A stretch of 64,000 nucleotides of DNA, taken from NCBI GenBank assembly GCA_963975425.1, contig CAXBGS010000001.1, positions 186,001 to 250,000 of the forward strand. Direction: 5' to 3'. Positions within the stretch are counted from its first letter, which is position 1; each line of letters begins with the position of its first letter. The stretch comes from CAXBGS01 sp963975425. Its GTDB lineage: Bacteria; Planctomycetota; Planctomycetia; Pirellulales; Pirellulaceae. The translations under genes were made by a program, and so were the position numbers. Shown here one piece after another: positions 32,131 to 41,467 of the stretch. The notes under the pieces are model-generated. The model was not told the origin of the DNA. It worked only from the letters and a program-made list of their open reading frames with translations, and searched no databases.

Positions 32131-34530
32131 ATGTATCTCATTGACATTACCCGACTTGTCCTGACGGCAACTGGATTGGCAAGCCTTCTTGTTGTTTCAT
32201 GTTCGCTTGCAAACGCTGCGGACAAGCCTAACGTGATTCTGATCGTGGCGGATGACCAGGGGTATGGCGACATGTCGTGTCATGGCAATCCCATATTGAA
32301 AACTCCTAACATGGACAGACTCTTTATAAAGAGCGTGCGACTGACTGACTTTCACGTCGCGCCGATGTGCTCGCCAACTCGTGGGCAACTGATGACCGGA
32401 CGCGACGCGATGAAGAATGGATGCACGGCCGTGTGTCAGGGGCGATCAATGATGCGCGCCGATATTCCGACCATGGCCGACTTCTTTGCGGGATCGGGAT
32501 ACGACACGGGGCACTTCGGCAAGTGGCACATGGGCGACAGTAATCCGCATCGACCGCAGGATCGAGGGTTTCAGGAAACGCTTCATCATCGTGCGTGGGG
32601 AATCACGTCACTCGCTGATTACTGGAGCAACAGCTACTTCGATCCGGTTTTGAATCACAACGGTGTTGATAAGAAGATCGAAGGCTATTGCACTGACATC
32701 TTCTTCGATTACGCAATGGAGTGGATCGATCGCAAATCGAAAGTTAACGACGACAAGCCGTTCTTTGTCTACCTACCGACGAATGCGCCGCACGTGCCAG
32801 ACGTGTGCGATGACAAATATTCCGGTCCCTACGTCGGCGAGCACGACGGTAAGAACATTCCCAGCAAGTTCTTTGGGATGATTGCGAACCTCGACGAAAA
32901 CCTTGGTCGGCTGGAAGAGTTTCTAAAAGGTCGCGGACTGCGAGATGACACGCTGCTGATCTACATGTCGGACAACGGTACGCAGAGCAACGAAGCGAAG
33001 GAATTATTCAACGCTGGCATGAGGGACAAGAAGAGGAGCGTGTTTGAAGGCGGTCATCGCGTGCCTTGCTTCGTTCGTTGGCCGAACGGAAAGCTGATTC
33101 AAGGTGGCGACGTGAATGAGCTGACTCAGGTGCAAGACCTGTTGCCGACGCTGATCGAACTTTGTGGTTTACAGGAGGTAAACTTCCCGTTTGACGACAG
33201 TGTGGAATCGCAAGCTCGAGGCTTATGCCACTTTGACGGATCCAGCCTTGCCGGTTTGCTAAAAGGAACGTCGAACGAACTGCCTGACCGCAAGATTGTC
33301 ATTCAATACGGCGTCTCTGGCGCAAAATGGGGCTCCGCCGTTGCACTCTGGGACAAGTGGAGACTTGTCGGCCCCGGAATGCTCTACAACATCGCCACCG
33401 ATCCACATCAGGACCACAACGTTGCTGATCGGCATCCTGAAATCGCTAAAGCCATGGAGGAACATTATGACCGGTGGCACGCCGAAGCGAAGCTGTTGCA
33501 CGACATACCTCGATGGATCAAAGTTGGCACTCAGCAGCAAAATCCAATGATGCTGTACGCGCAGGACTGGGTGGGCGATTACTGCGACAGCCGCAGTGGA
33601 CTTACGAAAGGTACAGCGGTCGGATATTGGAATGTCGATGCTGCCAAAGCTGGCATATACGAACTGGAATTTCGTCGCTGGCCTGCGGAATCTAAATTGC
33701 CGCTGAATGTCGGATACGGTCTGGACTTCAAACAGGGCCAAAAAGGGCAGCGTCCCGTTGTGGCCGCCAATCTGCAGATTGGCGGCGCGAACTACACCCT
33801 CGACTGCATTGCCGAAGAGACCCACGTAACTTTTCGCGTCAACCTGAAGGTCGGCCAACAGCGATTGAGTACGCGTTTGCTCGATGCGAGCGATCAGACG
33901 CTTTGCAGCGCGATGTACGTCAAGCTGACCCGGCTGCCTGATTCGGTAAAAGTCGAACTGACTCCGGAGTCAGTTCGAAAACCAAAAGACACTGCTCACG
34001 CCGCATCACCATTCCCGAATCCAAGTCCGGCGAGACCAGTGACGCTCGCCAAAGACGACATCCTTATGGCTGATTTCGAGGGAAAGGACTTTGGCGACTG
34101 GGAAGCAACGGGTGACGCATTCACGTCTGGACCGACTGAGGCCAAGAGCCGTATTGTCGGCTTTCAGGGACACGGCGTTCTGGACACATTCATTGCCAAT
34201 GGCAGCGACAGGCCAACCGGCACACTGACGTCCCCGGAATTCACAATCGATCGCAAGCAAATCAACATTCTGATCGGCGGCGGAAAGACACCAGACAAGA
34301 CGTGCGTGAATCTGCTGGTTGACGGTAAGCCCGTACGAACGGCGATCGGCAGCGCGACCAAAAATGCAGCCAATCAGAAGATCCTGCGATGGGTCATTTG
34401 GGACGTGTCTGAACTTGAAGGCATGTCGGCTCGCATCCAGATCGTCGACCAGCATTCAGGTGAGTGGGGCCACATCGTTGTCGACCAAATCTACCGATCG
34501 AATCAGAAGCCAAGTGCAGAATCCAAATGA
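32131..34530 (+). CDS. Secreted arylsulfatase with C-terminal sugar-binding-type module
   Basis: The 799-residue protein has a signal peptide and the sulfatase opening KPNVILIVADDQGYGDMSCH (Asp-Asp metal ligands). MCSPTRGQLMTGR has formylglycine Cys80, followed by GHFGKWHMGDSNPHRPQDRG and LIYMSDNGTQSNEAKE. The C-terminal ~150 residues (DFEGKDFGDWEATGDAF, LTSPEFTIDRKQINILIGGG, HSGEWGHIVVDQIY) form the beta-sandwich module seen at the end of GH32 enzymes and many planctomycete hydrolases. It removes sulfate esters from polysaccharide outside the cell. Its TGA overlaps the next ATG. Confidence 0.9.
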   Translation: MYLIDITRLVLTATGLASLLVVSCSLANAADKPNVILIVADDQGYGDMSCHGNPILKTPNMDRLFIKSVRLTDFHVAPMCSPTRGQLMTGRDAMKNGCTAVCQGRSMMRADIPTMADFFAGSGYDTGHFGKWHMGDSNPHRPQDRGFQETLHHRAWGITSLADYWSNSYFDPVLNHNGVDKKIEGYCTDIFFDYAMEWIDRKSKVNDDKPFFVYLPTNAPHVPDVCDDKYSGPYVGEHDGKNIPSKFFGMIANLDENLGRLEEFLKGRGLRDDTLLIYMSDNGTQSNEAKELFNAGMRDKKRSVFEGGHRVPCFVRWPNGKLIQGGDVNELTQVQDLLPTLIELCGLQEVNFPFDDSVESQARGLCHFDGSSLAGLLKGTSNELPDRKIVIQYGVSGAKWGSAVALWDKWRLVGPGMLYNIATDPHQDHNVADRHPEIAKAMEEHYDRWHAEAKLLHDIPRWIKVGTQQQNPMMLYAQDWVGDYCDSRSGLTKGTAVGYWNVDAAKAGIYELEFRRWPAESKLPLNVGYGLDFKQGQKGQRPVVAANLQIGGANYTLDCIAEETHVTFRVNLKVGQQRLSTRLLDASDQTLCSAMYVKLTRLPDSVKVELTPESVRKPKDTAHAASPFPNPSPARPVTLAKDDILMADFEGKDFGDWEATGDAFTSGPTEAKSRIVGFQGHGVLDTFIANGSDRPTGTLTSPEFTIDRKQINILIGGGKTPDKTCVNLLVDGKPVRTAIGSATKNAANQKILRWVIWDVSELEGMSARIQIVDQHSGEWGHIVVDQIYRSNQKPSAESK

Positions 34531-36050
34531 TTGACGTGAAGCCTCACGGTCGAGGAGATCGTGCGGCTTTTAAGTGCTTGTTTTGTCTGCGTTTAGGGAA
34601 TTTTGTTGAAGGCGGTCGATCTGCATCAGCGTCTGGGCGAGAACCAGTATGCCTGTCTCGGCGCGGGCGCGGCGAAGATCCTAACGGCGATACGCTCACA
34701 GTGACTCCGCAAATCGTGATTGACGCGACATACGAAGGCGACATGATGGCAGCGGCAGGAATTCCATTCCGCACCGGTCGCGAGGCACGATCGGAATACC
34801 ACGAATCATTGGCTTCCGAATCGGCCGATGGTCAATTGCAAGGCTACAACTTTCGATTGTGCATGACGCAAAAGGAAGACAACCGAGTTCCCATTCCCGT
34901 TCCCCAAAACTATAACCGCAATGACTATGTTGGGGTAATTCCGCTGGTCGAATCAGGTGTCATCAAGTCAGCTTTCGGCTATCCCGGACAGCCGTTTCTG
35001 TTGAAGGCCCATCTGCCGGTGATGCCTAACGGCAAACATGACATCAACGATGTTTCCAAAGGTGCCGTTCGACTTTCAAGGCCCGGAAAGCATCTGGATT
35101 ATCCCAATGGTGATCTCGCGACGCGCCGACGCATCGAACGGGAACACCTTGATTGGCAACTGGGACTGATCCATTTCGCTCAAACGGATGGCTCGCTACC
35201 GGACGCATTTCGAGCCGAGGCGGCGACTTGGGGATTGTGTCGCGATGAGTTTACTGAGTCGGGAAACATCCCTGAGCAAATTTACGTTCGAGAAGCTCGC
35301 CGTATGGTTGGCAAATACGTCTACACAGAGAACGACACCGAATACGCGGCAAATGATGCTCGCGCGAAGCGTCACGACGATGCGATCGCGGTGGGAGAAT
35401 ACAGCCATAATTGTCACGGCACGGATCACGAAGGTCCGATGATCGGAGGACGACACATGGGCGAGTTCTACAAGGGTGTCGCGCCCTATCAAATTCCGTA
35501 CGGTGTTTTGATTCCGCGAACAATGAACAATCTGTTGGTGCCCTGCGCCTGCAGTTCAAGTCATGTTGGTTTCTGCGCATTGCGACTGGAACCGATTTGG
35601 ATGTCGCTTGGTGAAGCTGCCGGTCTGGCCACAAATCAGGCGATTGCACGCCGCATCTCGGTGCAGCAACTTGATGTCCTATCCTTGCAGCGAAAGCTCT
35701 GGGATACGGGGGCAGCCACAATCCACGTGAGCGATGTTTCCCCGCAACACAAAGACTTCGTCGCCGTGCAATGGTGGGGGAGCGTTGGCGGTCTGCACGG
35801 AATCGAGCCCGCACCAAAGAATCCCGGCGAACGTGGAGCTCATATTGTCAGCCAGTATTTTGAAGCCTTTCCCGGACACGCCGTTCAGTTGGAAAAGGTC
35901 TTGGGTTCGGAAGTCGCCGATCACTGGCGAAACATTGCAAGAGGCCAGCACCTACCGCTCGAACAACTACCATCAGCCGACCGCCAAACGACTCGCGGTC
36001 AGTGGATTCGCGCCGCCTATGATGCGGCACATTCACCCGTTGGCGAGTAG
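34527..36050 (+). pseudogene. FAD-dependent oxidoreductase lacking its FAD-binding N-terminus
   Basis: The ATG overlaps the sulfatase stop (ATGA), but the first 50 or so codons match nothing I know. Recognisable FAD_oxidored sequence starts near 34682 (VIDATYEGDMMAAAGIPF) and runs to the natural end, with QIYVREARRMVGKYV, NLLVPCACSSSHVGFCALR and GEAAGLATNQA. The dinucleotide-binding GxGxxG strand and about 150 residues that open this family are missing, so cofactor binding is unlikely. Probably a 5' deletion that fused the remainder to the sulfatase gene. Confidence 0.8.
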
Positions 36051-36297
36051 CATTTCGGAAAAAGAGCATCAGGAAAAGGCTGCGACGCGCTGCCGCCGCC
36101 CCTTCACTTAATTGCTGCGGCACCGCTTCCTCCCTTTCTCGCTTCACGCACAATTTTCCATGGTGACCAGTTGACGAGGTCCGAATGATCGTGATTTGCG
36201 GAATGACCAATACCATCTGGCGTCTAGGAACTAAATGATGGTAGGATGAATCGCGGTTGAGACCGAACGGCTTGTACGCGAACTATTGCTGCGGACT

Positions 36298-37422
36298 ATG
36301 AAAATGAATCGAAGCGGATGCTTAATCGTCACCGTCATCACACTGTTGGCCTTTGAATTGCTTACCGCGCATGCGGCACTGAGACAGCAGCCACCGTATC
36401 CGCAAAGTTCGGTGATCAAACGTGTCGAGTTTGACTTCGCGACGCACCGCAGACTTGCGCCCGGCAGCGACAACTGGCCAGTGACTTGGGCGGACGATGG
36501 ACATCTATACACAGCATGGGGTGATGGTGGCGGATTCGGCGGGACGAATAGTGAAGGACGAGTCAAGCTTGGTGTCGCTCGGATTGACGGGAATGTAGAA
36601 GGCTACTCTGGCATCAACATCTGGGGAGGATTCAAGCCGCAGAAACCTCCTCAGTTTGACGGTAAGAGCTACGGTATCATAAGTGTGGACGGTGTGCTCT
36701 ACATGTGGGTTGCTGCACAACCGGCCAGACACATGGAGTCGAGCGCGATCGCCCAGTCCACTGACCATGGAATGCACTGGAAGCTCGCAGACTGGAAATA
36801 CACGTTTGAAGACGAATTATCTGTGCCGACGTTCTTGAATTTCGGTCAGGACAACTCGGGTGCTCGAGACGAGTATGTCTACAGCTATCTGATCGAACCG
36901 ACATGGGGACCAGGCACGTTACCTCAGACGGAGCATGGCTTCGACGTTCACAAACCAGGACGCATTCATCTTACGCGCGTTCCGAAGGAATTGGTCTTCC
37001 AACGCGATCGTCATCAGTTCTTTGCTGGCTTCGCGACAGACGGATCGGCGACATGGTCGAGCAACATCGAAGCCAAACAACCGGTTTTCGAGGACTCCAA
37101 CGGCGTTGGCTGGAATGTGAGCGTCTCCTACAATGCTGGTCTGAGACGCTACATCCTCTGTACAGAACACTCGCAATCGCATGCGGGACAGCTTGGCATG
37201 TTCGATGCGTCTGAGCCTTGGGGGCCGTGGACAACTGTCGCCTATGAAAACTCATGGGGTGAAGGACAGATCGAGACTTCTGCCTTCTTTTGGAACTTTA
37301 CACAGAAATGGATAAGTGCGGATGGAGCCAAGTTCACGATGATCTTCAGTGGCAAGAACTCGAATGATTCGTGGAACACGATTGACGGCAGATTCATACT
37401 TCCAGCCCCGGATTTACAGTGA
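36298..37422 (+). CDS. Secreted DUF4185 domain protein
   Basis: A 374-residue protein with a signal peptide (CLIVTVITLLAFELLTAHA) and a single DUF4185-type five-bladed propeller: HLYTAWGDGGGFGGTNSEGR, INIWGGFKP, YMWVAAQPA, LSVPTFLNFGQDN. It shares these with the C-terminal half of the 28.7-31.6 kb sulfatase fusion. The family has no proven activity; a carbohydrate-binding or hydrolytic role is inference. The stop TGA overlaps a GTG that could start the next sulfatase, so the two are probably one transcript. Together they are the split version of the upstream fusion. Confidence 0.85.
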   Translation: MKMNRSGCLIVTVITLLAFELLTAHAALRQQPPYPQSSVIKRVEFDFATHRRLAPGSDNWPVTWADDGHLYTAWGDGGGFGGTNSEGRVKLGVARIDGNVEGYSGINIWGGFKPQKPPQFDGKSYGIISVDGVLYMWVAAQPARHMESSAIAQSTDHGMHWKLADWKYTFEDELSVPTFLNFGQDNSGARDEYVYSYLIEPTWGPGTLPQTEHGFDVHKPGRIHLTRVPKELVFQRDRHQFFAGFATDGSATWSSNIEAKQPVFEDSNGVGWNVSVSYNAGLRRYILCTEHSQSHAGQLGMFDASEPWGPWTTVAYENSWGEGQIETSAFFWNFTQKWISADGAKFTMIFSGKNSNDSWNTIDGRFILPAPDLQ

Positions 37423-37427
37423 GCACA

Positions 37428-38933
37428 ATGAAGTATCCCAGTCGAATCATGATTTCGCTCGCAGCGTCACTGTTGGTCATTGGATCGGTCTGCGCGAAAG
37501 ATCGACCGAACGTGGTCGTGCTGTTGATGGATGATCTCGGTTATGGCGACTTAAGTTGTTATGGCGCAACGAAGGTTAAGACGCCCAATGTCGATCAGCT
37601 TGCCGCGGCAGGCAGACGCTTCACCGATGCACACTCGCCTGCGTCTGTTTGTACGCCATCGCGTTACAACTTGTTGACAGGACGATATGCGTGGAGAACG
37701 TGGAACGGTTCTTCAACTCTGTGGGCAAATGACCCGCTTTTGATCGATCCGGACCGCTTCACGATCGCCGACCTTTTTCAGACTCAAGGTTACTCAACGG
37801 CATGCATCGGGAAATGGCATTTGGGTTTTGGTGATCGCAACCAGCCGGGATGGGATGACATCCTTGGCCCCGATTACAACCTGCCGCTCAAGCCCGGGCC
37901 GAATGATGTTGGTTTTGAATACTTTTGGGGTTTCCCACACGTCGGACAATTCCCACACATCATCATTGAGAATGACCGAGTCCTGAATCTCGATCCGAAT
38001 CATCCTCTGAAGATCACGCCAGATAAACGAGCGGGGTTTGAGAAAGATTACCTGCGCCGTCCGCGATCCGGACTGGCGGCTGCTTTGGGGCAGTCTGGTC
38101 CCGACGAAATGTTCTACAAGCACAAAGATCTGTCCGACATGCTGACTGATCGGGCCGTTCGTTGGATTGAAGAGTACGAGTCAGACCAACCCTTCTTTCT
38201 CTATGTCGCTCACCGCAACATCCACGCTCCAATTATCCCTGCCAAACGATTTCGTGAAACCAGTGAGATCGGTCCGCGTGGGGATTTCATTGCTGAAATG
38301 GATTGGTCGGTTGGTCAGGTCGTTGATGCGTTGCAACGTAAACAAGTGTTGGAGAACACGCTGTTACTCTTGACCAGCGACAATGGCGGAGTCGTCAGGT
38401 ACCAACCAATTGAGTATGCGGCGGACCATGGCCACCTAATAAACGGCCCCTTGCGCGGTCAGAAAACGACGGTCTATGAAGGCGGTCATCGCATACCGTT
38501 TATCGCCCGCTGGCCAAAGATGATCAAAGCCGGATCAACCAGCGATGAGATGATTGCGCTCACCGATATGTTGGCCACGTTCAGTGACTATTTCGAGTTT
38601 GAATTGCCGGACGACGCCGGTGAAGACAGTTTCAGTGTATTGACTGCATTGCTTGATGTTCCTTCGAGTCGTCCGAGGCGCAACGTTCTTGTGAACGATT
38701 CCTTTTCGTCGCTGTTCTCGATTCGGCAAGGACCATGGAAATTGATTTTGGGGCAAGACGGTGGAGGCGCCGGTGAGTTGCCTCACTTGGACGCAGAACA
38801 ACCAGCTGTGCAACTCTATCATCTCGGTCGAGACATTGCCGAGAAAGACAATCTCTCAAAGCTGCATCCAGATCGAGTGGCGCAGTTAACAGCGCTATTG
38901 GAACAGATCCGTCGCACCGGTCGAAGCCATTGA
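37428..38933 (+). CDS. Secreted arylsulfatase
   Basis: The 501-residue protein (ATG 37428; a GTG at 37419 overlapping the previous stop is possible) has a signal peptide and RPNVVVLLMDDLGYGDLSCY. ASVCTPSRYNLLTGRYAWRT carries formylglycine Cys75, and ACIGKWHLGFG and LLTSDNGGVVRYQP follow; the C-terminal lid reads GPWKLILGQDGG. The classic arylsulfatase A layout. It hydrolyses sulfate esters in the cell envelope or outside, and follows a DUF4185 gene in the same operon. Confidence 0.93.
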   Translation: MKYPSRIMISLAASLLVIGSVCAKDRPNVVVLLMDDLGYGDLSCYGATKVKTPNVDQLAAAGRRFTDAHSPASVCTPSRYNLLTGRYAWRTWNGSSTLWANDPLLIDPDRFTIADLFQTQGYSTACIGKWHLGFGDRNQPGWDDILGPDYNLPLKPGPNDVGFEYFWGFPHVGQFPHIIIENDRVLNLDPNHPLKITPDKRAGFEKDYLRRPRSGLAAALGQSGPDEMFYKHKDLSDMLTDRAVRWIEEYESDQPFFLYVAHRNIHAPIIPAKRFRETSEIGPRGDFIAEMDWSVGQVVDALQRKQVLENTLLLLTSDNGGVVRYQPIEYAADHGHLINGPLRGQKTTVYEGGHRIPFIARWPKMIKAGSTSDEMIALTDMLATFSDYFEFELPDDAGEDSFSVLTALLDVPSSRPRRNVLVNDSFSSLFSIRQGPWKLILGQDGGGAGELPHLDAEQPAVQLYHLGRDIAEKDNLSKLHPDRVAQLTALLEQIRRTGRSH

Positions 38934-39040
38934 TCCGCTTTCATTTTTTCTCGTACGCATCTGGTGCGAAAAGCGGTACGAGCCGTCCGGTTGCGTGTGG
39001 TCATGAACGGGTTCTCGTATCTTAGATCGTGCGGGCAAAT

Positions 39041-39061
39041 TTGCATCAAGTCTTGATGCAA
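39041..39061. promoter_or_regulatory. Perfect 21-bp palindrome, candidate operator
   Basis: TTGCATCAAG-T-CTTGATGCAA is a perfect inverted repeat with a single central base, in a gene-free region downstream of the sulfatase. Symmetry and length fit a dimeric regulator site (LacI- or GntR-like), but no cognate regulator is adjacent. It could equally be an extruded hairpin. No T-run follows, so it is not a terminator. Confidence 0.45.
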
Positions 39062-39294
39062 GTCATGTAAGAACGGTAGGTACTGTTAATCAGCCAGAAT
39101 CAATGAATCACGGAGAGTAATCGCGTTCTGTACAGCTTTCGCAAGCGCCGGATGGTTAGTGTCACCGGTTGAAACTCGCTGCAGCATACAAACCGTCTGC
39201 CTGCGAGGGGCGAACTAAACGCGATTCGGAAATTCCCGCGTTCCCGATGGCATGGACCTTCCTTGAGCAAAGTTCCTTGAGCACCAACGCTAGG

Positions 39295-39411
39295 GACGGC
39301 ACCGTGAGGATCGACTCGCACGACGTCCAGCGAGTTGCGCTCAGAGATGGAGGCGGCATTAACGAGGGACCAATCGAAAATCCGTTGAAGGGACTTGTTC
39401 TCTATCGGTGA
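39295..39411 (+). pseudogene. Short FAD-dependent oxidoreductase remnant
   Basis: The frame encodes RIDSHDVQRVALRDGGGINE, which lines up with the IDSHDCQRIALKGGGVINEG stretch of the oxidoreductase at 25.3-27.1 kb, and then loses similarity before its stop. Only about 25 residues are recognisable. It is a relic of a fourth member of this family in the window. Confidence 0.55.
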
Positions 39412-39539
39412 CAACATGAACGCTTTCCGTGCAGTAGTCGGTTGCGTTGATTGTCGAAATTGTCGGGCCTGAGAACAATGGCGAACAATTAGCTGGCTGA
39501 TACGAGTGACGTTTCAATTTTACATCCAGGGAGTTTTCA

Positions 39540-40646
39540 ATGAAAATCATCAAAGTGTTTTTTGCCATGTCGATCGTCGCATTGTCTTTCGGTTTCGCGA
39601 CGGCTCAGGACTTACAGCAGCAGCGGCGTCCACGAATTTCGTTCAACGAAGTTCTCCGGCGTGAAGACGGGAACAAGGACGAAAAAGTGACGAAAGAGGA
39701 ATTCAAGGGCCCCGAGCGACTGTTCAAGCGATTCGATCGCAATAGCGATGACCTACTTACCAAGGAAGATTTCGCCGGTGCACCTGCGGGGCGTGGTCAA
39801 CAGGGCGCTGGTCAAAACGCTCCTGCTGATGTCACCGTGCTACGCGATGTCGTATTCGGCAAAGGCGGCGGTCGAGACCTGACGATGCACATTGTGCTGC
39901 CCAAGGAACAGTCGGATTCGCCGATGCCTGTTTATGTTTGGATTCACGGTGGTGGCTGGCAGGGCGGTACGAAGGATGGCGGTGTCGGGAAGGTCGTGCC
40001 GATGGTTCGAGAAGGTTTTGTTGGGGCGACGATTGAGTATCGGCTTACCGGGGAAGCACCTTTCCCGGCTCAGATCGAAGACTGCAAGTGCGCAATTCGT
40101 TACTTGCGAGCACACGCGGAAAAGTACAACCTCGATCCCAAACGCATCGCAGTTGGCGGTAGTTCAGCAGGCGGACACCTCGTTGCACTGATGGGGACAT
40201 CGGGGGGCGTGAAAGAGTTCGAGGGCGCAGGAGGCTGGGCGGATCAGTCTAGCGACGTTCAAGCTGTAGTCGATCTTTATGGGCCAACAGACTTCAAAGC
40301 GTTCGTTACCACAGCCGGATACGAACACCATAACAAAGCGAACTCGCCCGAATCGAAATTGCTCGGCGGTGGCGAGGTGCTTCAAAACGAAGCTGGCATC
40401 AAGCGAGTGAACCCGATCACGTATGTCGACAAAGCCGACCCTCCTTTCCTGATCATCCACGGAACAGAAGACCGAACCGTCCCGCCAAATCAAAGCGAAG
40501 CGATGGACAATGCACTGAAATCAGTCAATGTGGAATCGACGCTGCACATGATCGAAGGTGCCGGGCACGGTGGTCCAGAGTTTACCAAACAGGAAATCGG
40601 CGAGATGCAACGACAGTTCCTGTTGAAACACTTGAAGTCCAAATGA
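39540..40646 (+). CDS. Secreted alpha/beta hydrolase (esterase/lipase) with EF-hand pair
   Basis: The 368-residue protein has a signal peptide (VFFAMSIVALSFGFATA). Residues 35-80 contain two EF-hand-like calcium loops: DGNKDEKVTKEEF and DRNSDDLLTKEDF. The BD-FAE/HSL-type hydrolase follows: YVWIHGGGWQGG (oxyanion), VGGSSAGGHLVAL (nucleophile Ser), IIHGTEDRTVPPNQ (acid) and EGAGHGGPEF (His). The catalytic triad is therefore complete. It likely removes acetyl or aryl esters from polysaccharides. The EF-hands are common add-ons in planctomycete exported enzymes. Confidence 0.9.
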   Translation: MKIIKVFFAMSIVALSFGFATAQDLQQQRRPRISFNEVLRREDGNKDEKVTKEEFKGPERLFKRFDRNSDDLLTKEDFAGAPAGRGQQGAGQNAPADVTVLRDVVFGKGGGRDLTMHIVLPKEQSDSPMPVYVWIHGGGWQGGTKDGGVGKVVPMVREGFVGATIEYRLTGEAPFPAQIEDCKCAIRYLRAHAEKYNLDPKRIAVGGSSAGGHLVALMGTSGGVKEFEGAGGWADQSSDVQAVVDLYGPTDFKAFVTTAGYEHHNKANSPESKLLGGGEVLQNEAGIKRVNPITYVDKADPPFLIIHGTEDRTVPPNQSEAMDNALKSVNVESTLHMIEGAGHGGPEFTKQEIGEMQRQFLLKHLKSK

Positions 40647-40697
40647 TGTAAAAGTGCAACGTCACGTTAAGTCATGACCTAGGTTTGTGGAACCGAG

Positions 40698-41260
40698 TTG
40701 ATCAAGACACGTTGTTCGCGCGGGGCCGACATTGCAAGAAAACTCGGATTTAGTGAACAAGCCGCCGCCGCAGTTCGTGCGTTGGACGAACATTGGGATG
40801 GACGCGGCGAACCCTATGGACTCAAGGGCGAAGAAATCCCGTTGCTTGGCCGCATTGCCTGTCTCGCACAAACCGTCGAAGTCTACTTTAGCAGCTACGG
40901 CTTGGTGGCTGCACTCGAAGTCGCCCACGAGCGATCAGGCAAATGGTTCGACCCAGACCTCGTCAGTGCCCTGATGTCGTTCCATGATGACCATGACTTT
41001 TGGGCCACCCTAAATCAACGTGACGTTCGCGATGCCCTTGGCCAATGCGAACCCGAAGAACAGAGAATGTTCGTTGAAGAAAACCGGCTCGATGCAATCG
41101 CCGAGGGATTCGCCGATGTGATCGACGCCAAGAGTCCGTGGACGAGCCGACATTCGTTTGGCGTCGCCGAAGGAACGGTGGGAATATTGCGGCAGTTTGG
41201 CCACAGTGACGAGCAGCTTCGTTACTGGCGTCGCGCAGCACTGCTGCACGACATCGGCAA
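40698..41260 (+). pseudogene. HD-GYP phosphodiesterase, central fragment (interrupted)
   Basis: The frame encodes the inner part of a tandem HD-GYP protein: ARKLGFSEQAAAAVRALDEH, WDGRGEPYGLKGEEIPLL, AEGFADVIDAKSPWTSRHSF and ALLHDIG. It stops inside the second domain's HDIGK motif at 41260, where foreign DNA begins. The rest of the domain resumes in the same direction at 43247. The first HD domain (5' end) is also missing: only a TTG start is available at 40698. HD-GYP proteins hydrolyse cyclic di-GMP, and this one cannot. Confidence 0.82.
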
Positions 41261-41394
41261 TCGCGCCTGCGACGCCGGTCAAGACACCGCCACCGACAAG
41301 ACCACTGACCGCAGTCCCCAGCAATCCACCGAGCATACGACCACCGGCTGTATCACCTGCCGCCGCGCCCATACCCGCACCACCGATATTGCCT
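41261..41394 (-). pseudogene. Glycine-zipper protein fragment
   Basis: Minus-strand frame encoding GGAGMGAAAGDTAGGRMLGG and LLGTAVSGLVGGGVLTGVAG, the Gly-x3-Gly repeats of 2TM glycine-zipper envelope proteins. It is cut at 41261 by the junction with HD-GYP. Upstream in the same frame lies a stop codon preceded by a lipobox-like LSPGC, so the gene may have been broken before transfer or the start lies elsewhere. Confidence 0.5.
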
Positions 41395-41467
41395 CATATA
41401 TTTGTGCTCAAAAGCACACCATCAGCGATCAAACAACCGGGGCTGAGCATCACCAGACACCATCCAA

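Larger units (their letters stand above)
38934..39539. other. Gene-poor stretch with palindrome and gene remnant
   Basis: About 600 bp with no intact gene. It contains the 21-bp palindrome at 39041-39061 and a short oxidoreductase remnant at 39295-39411, both listed separately. The promoter of the esterase gene should lie in its last 120 bp. Confidence 0.5.

Noticed and set aside
38945..38994. CTCGTAC...GTACGAG inverted repeat after the arylsulfatase as a terminator
   Set aside because: The stem is only 7 bp with a long loop, and the T-run precedes rather than follows it on the plus strand.
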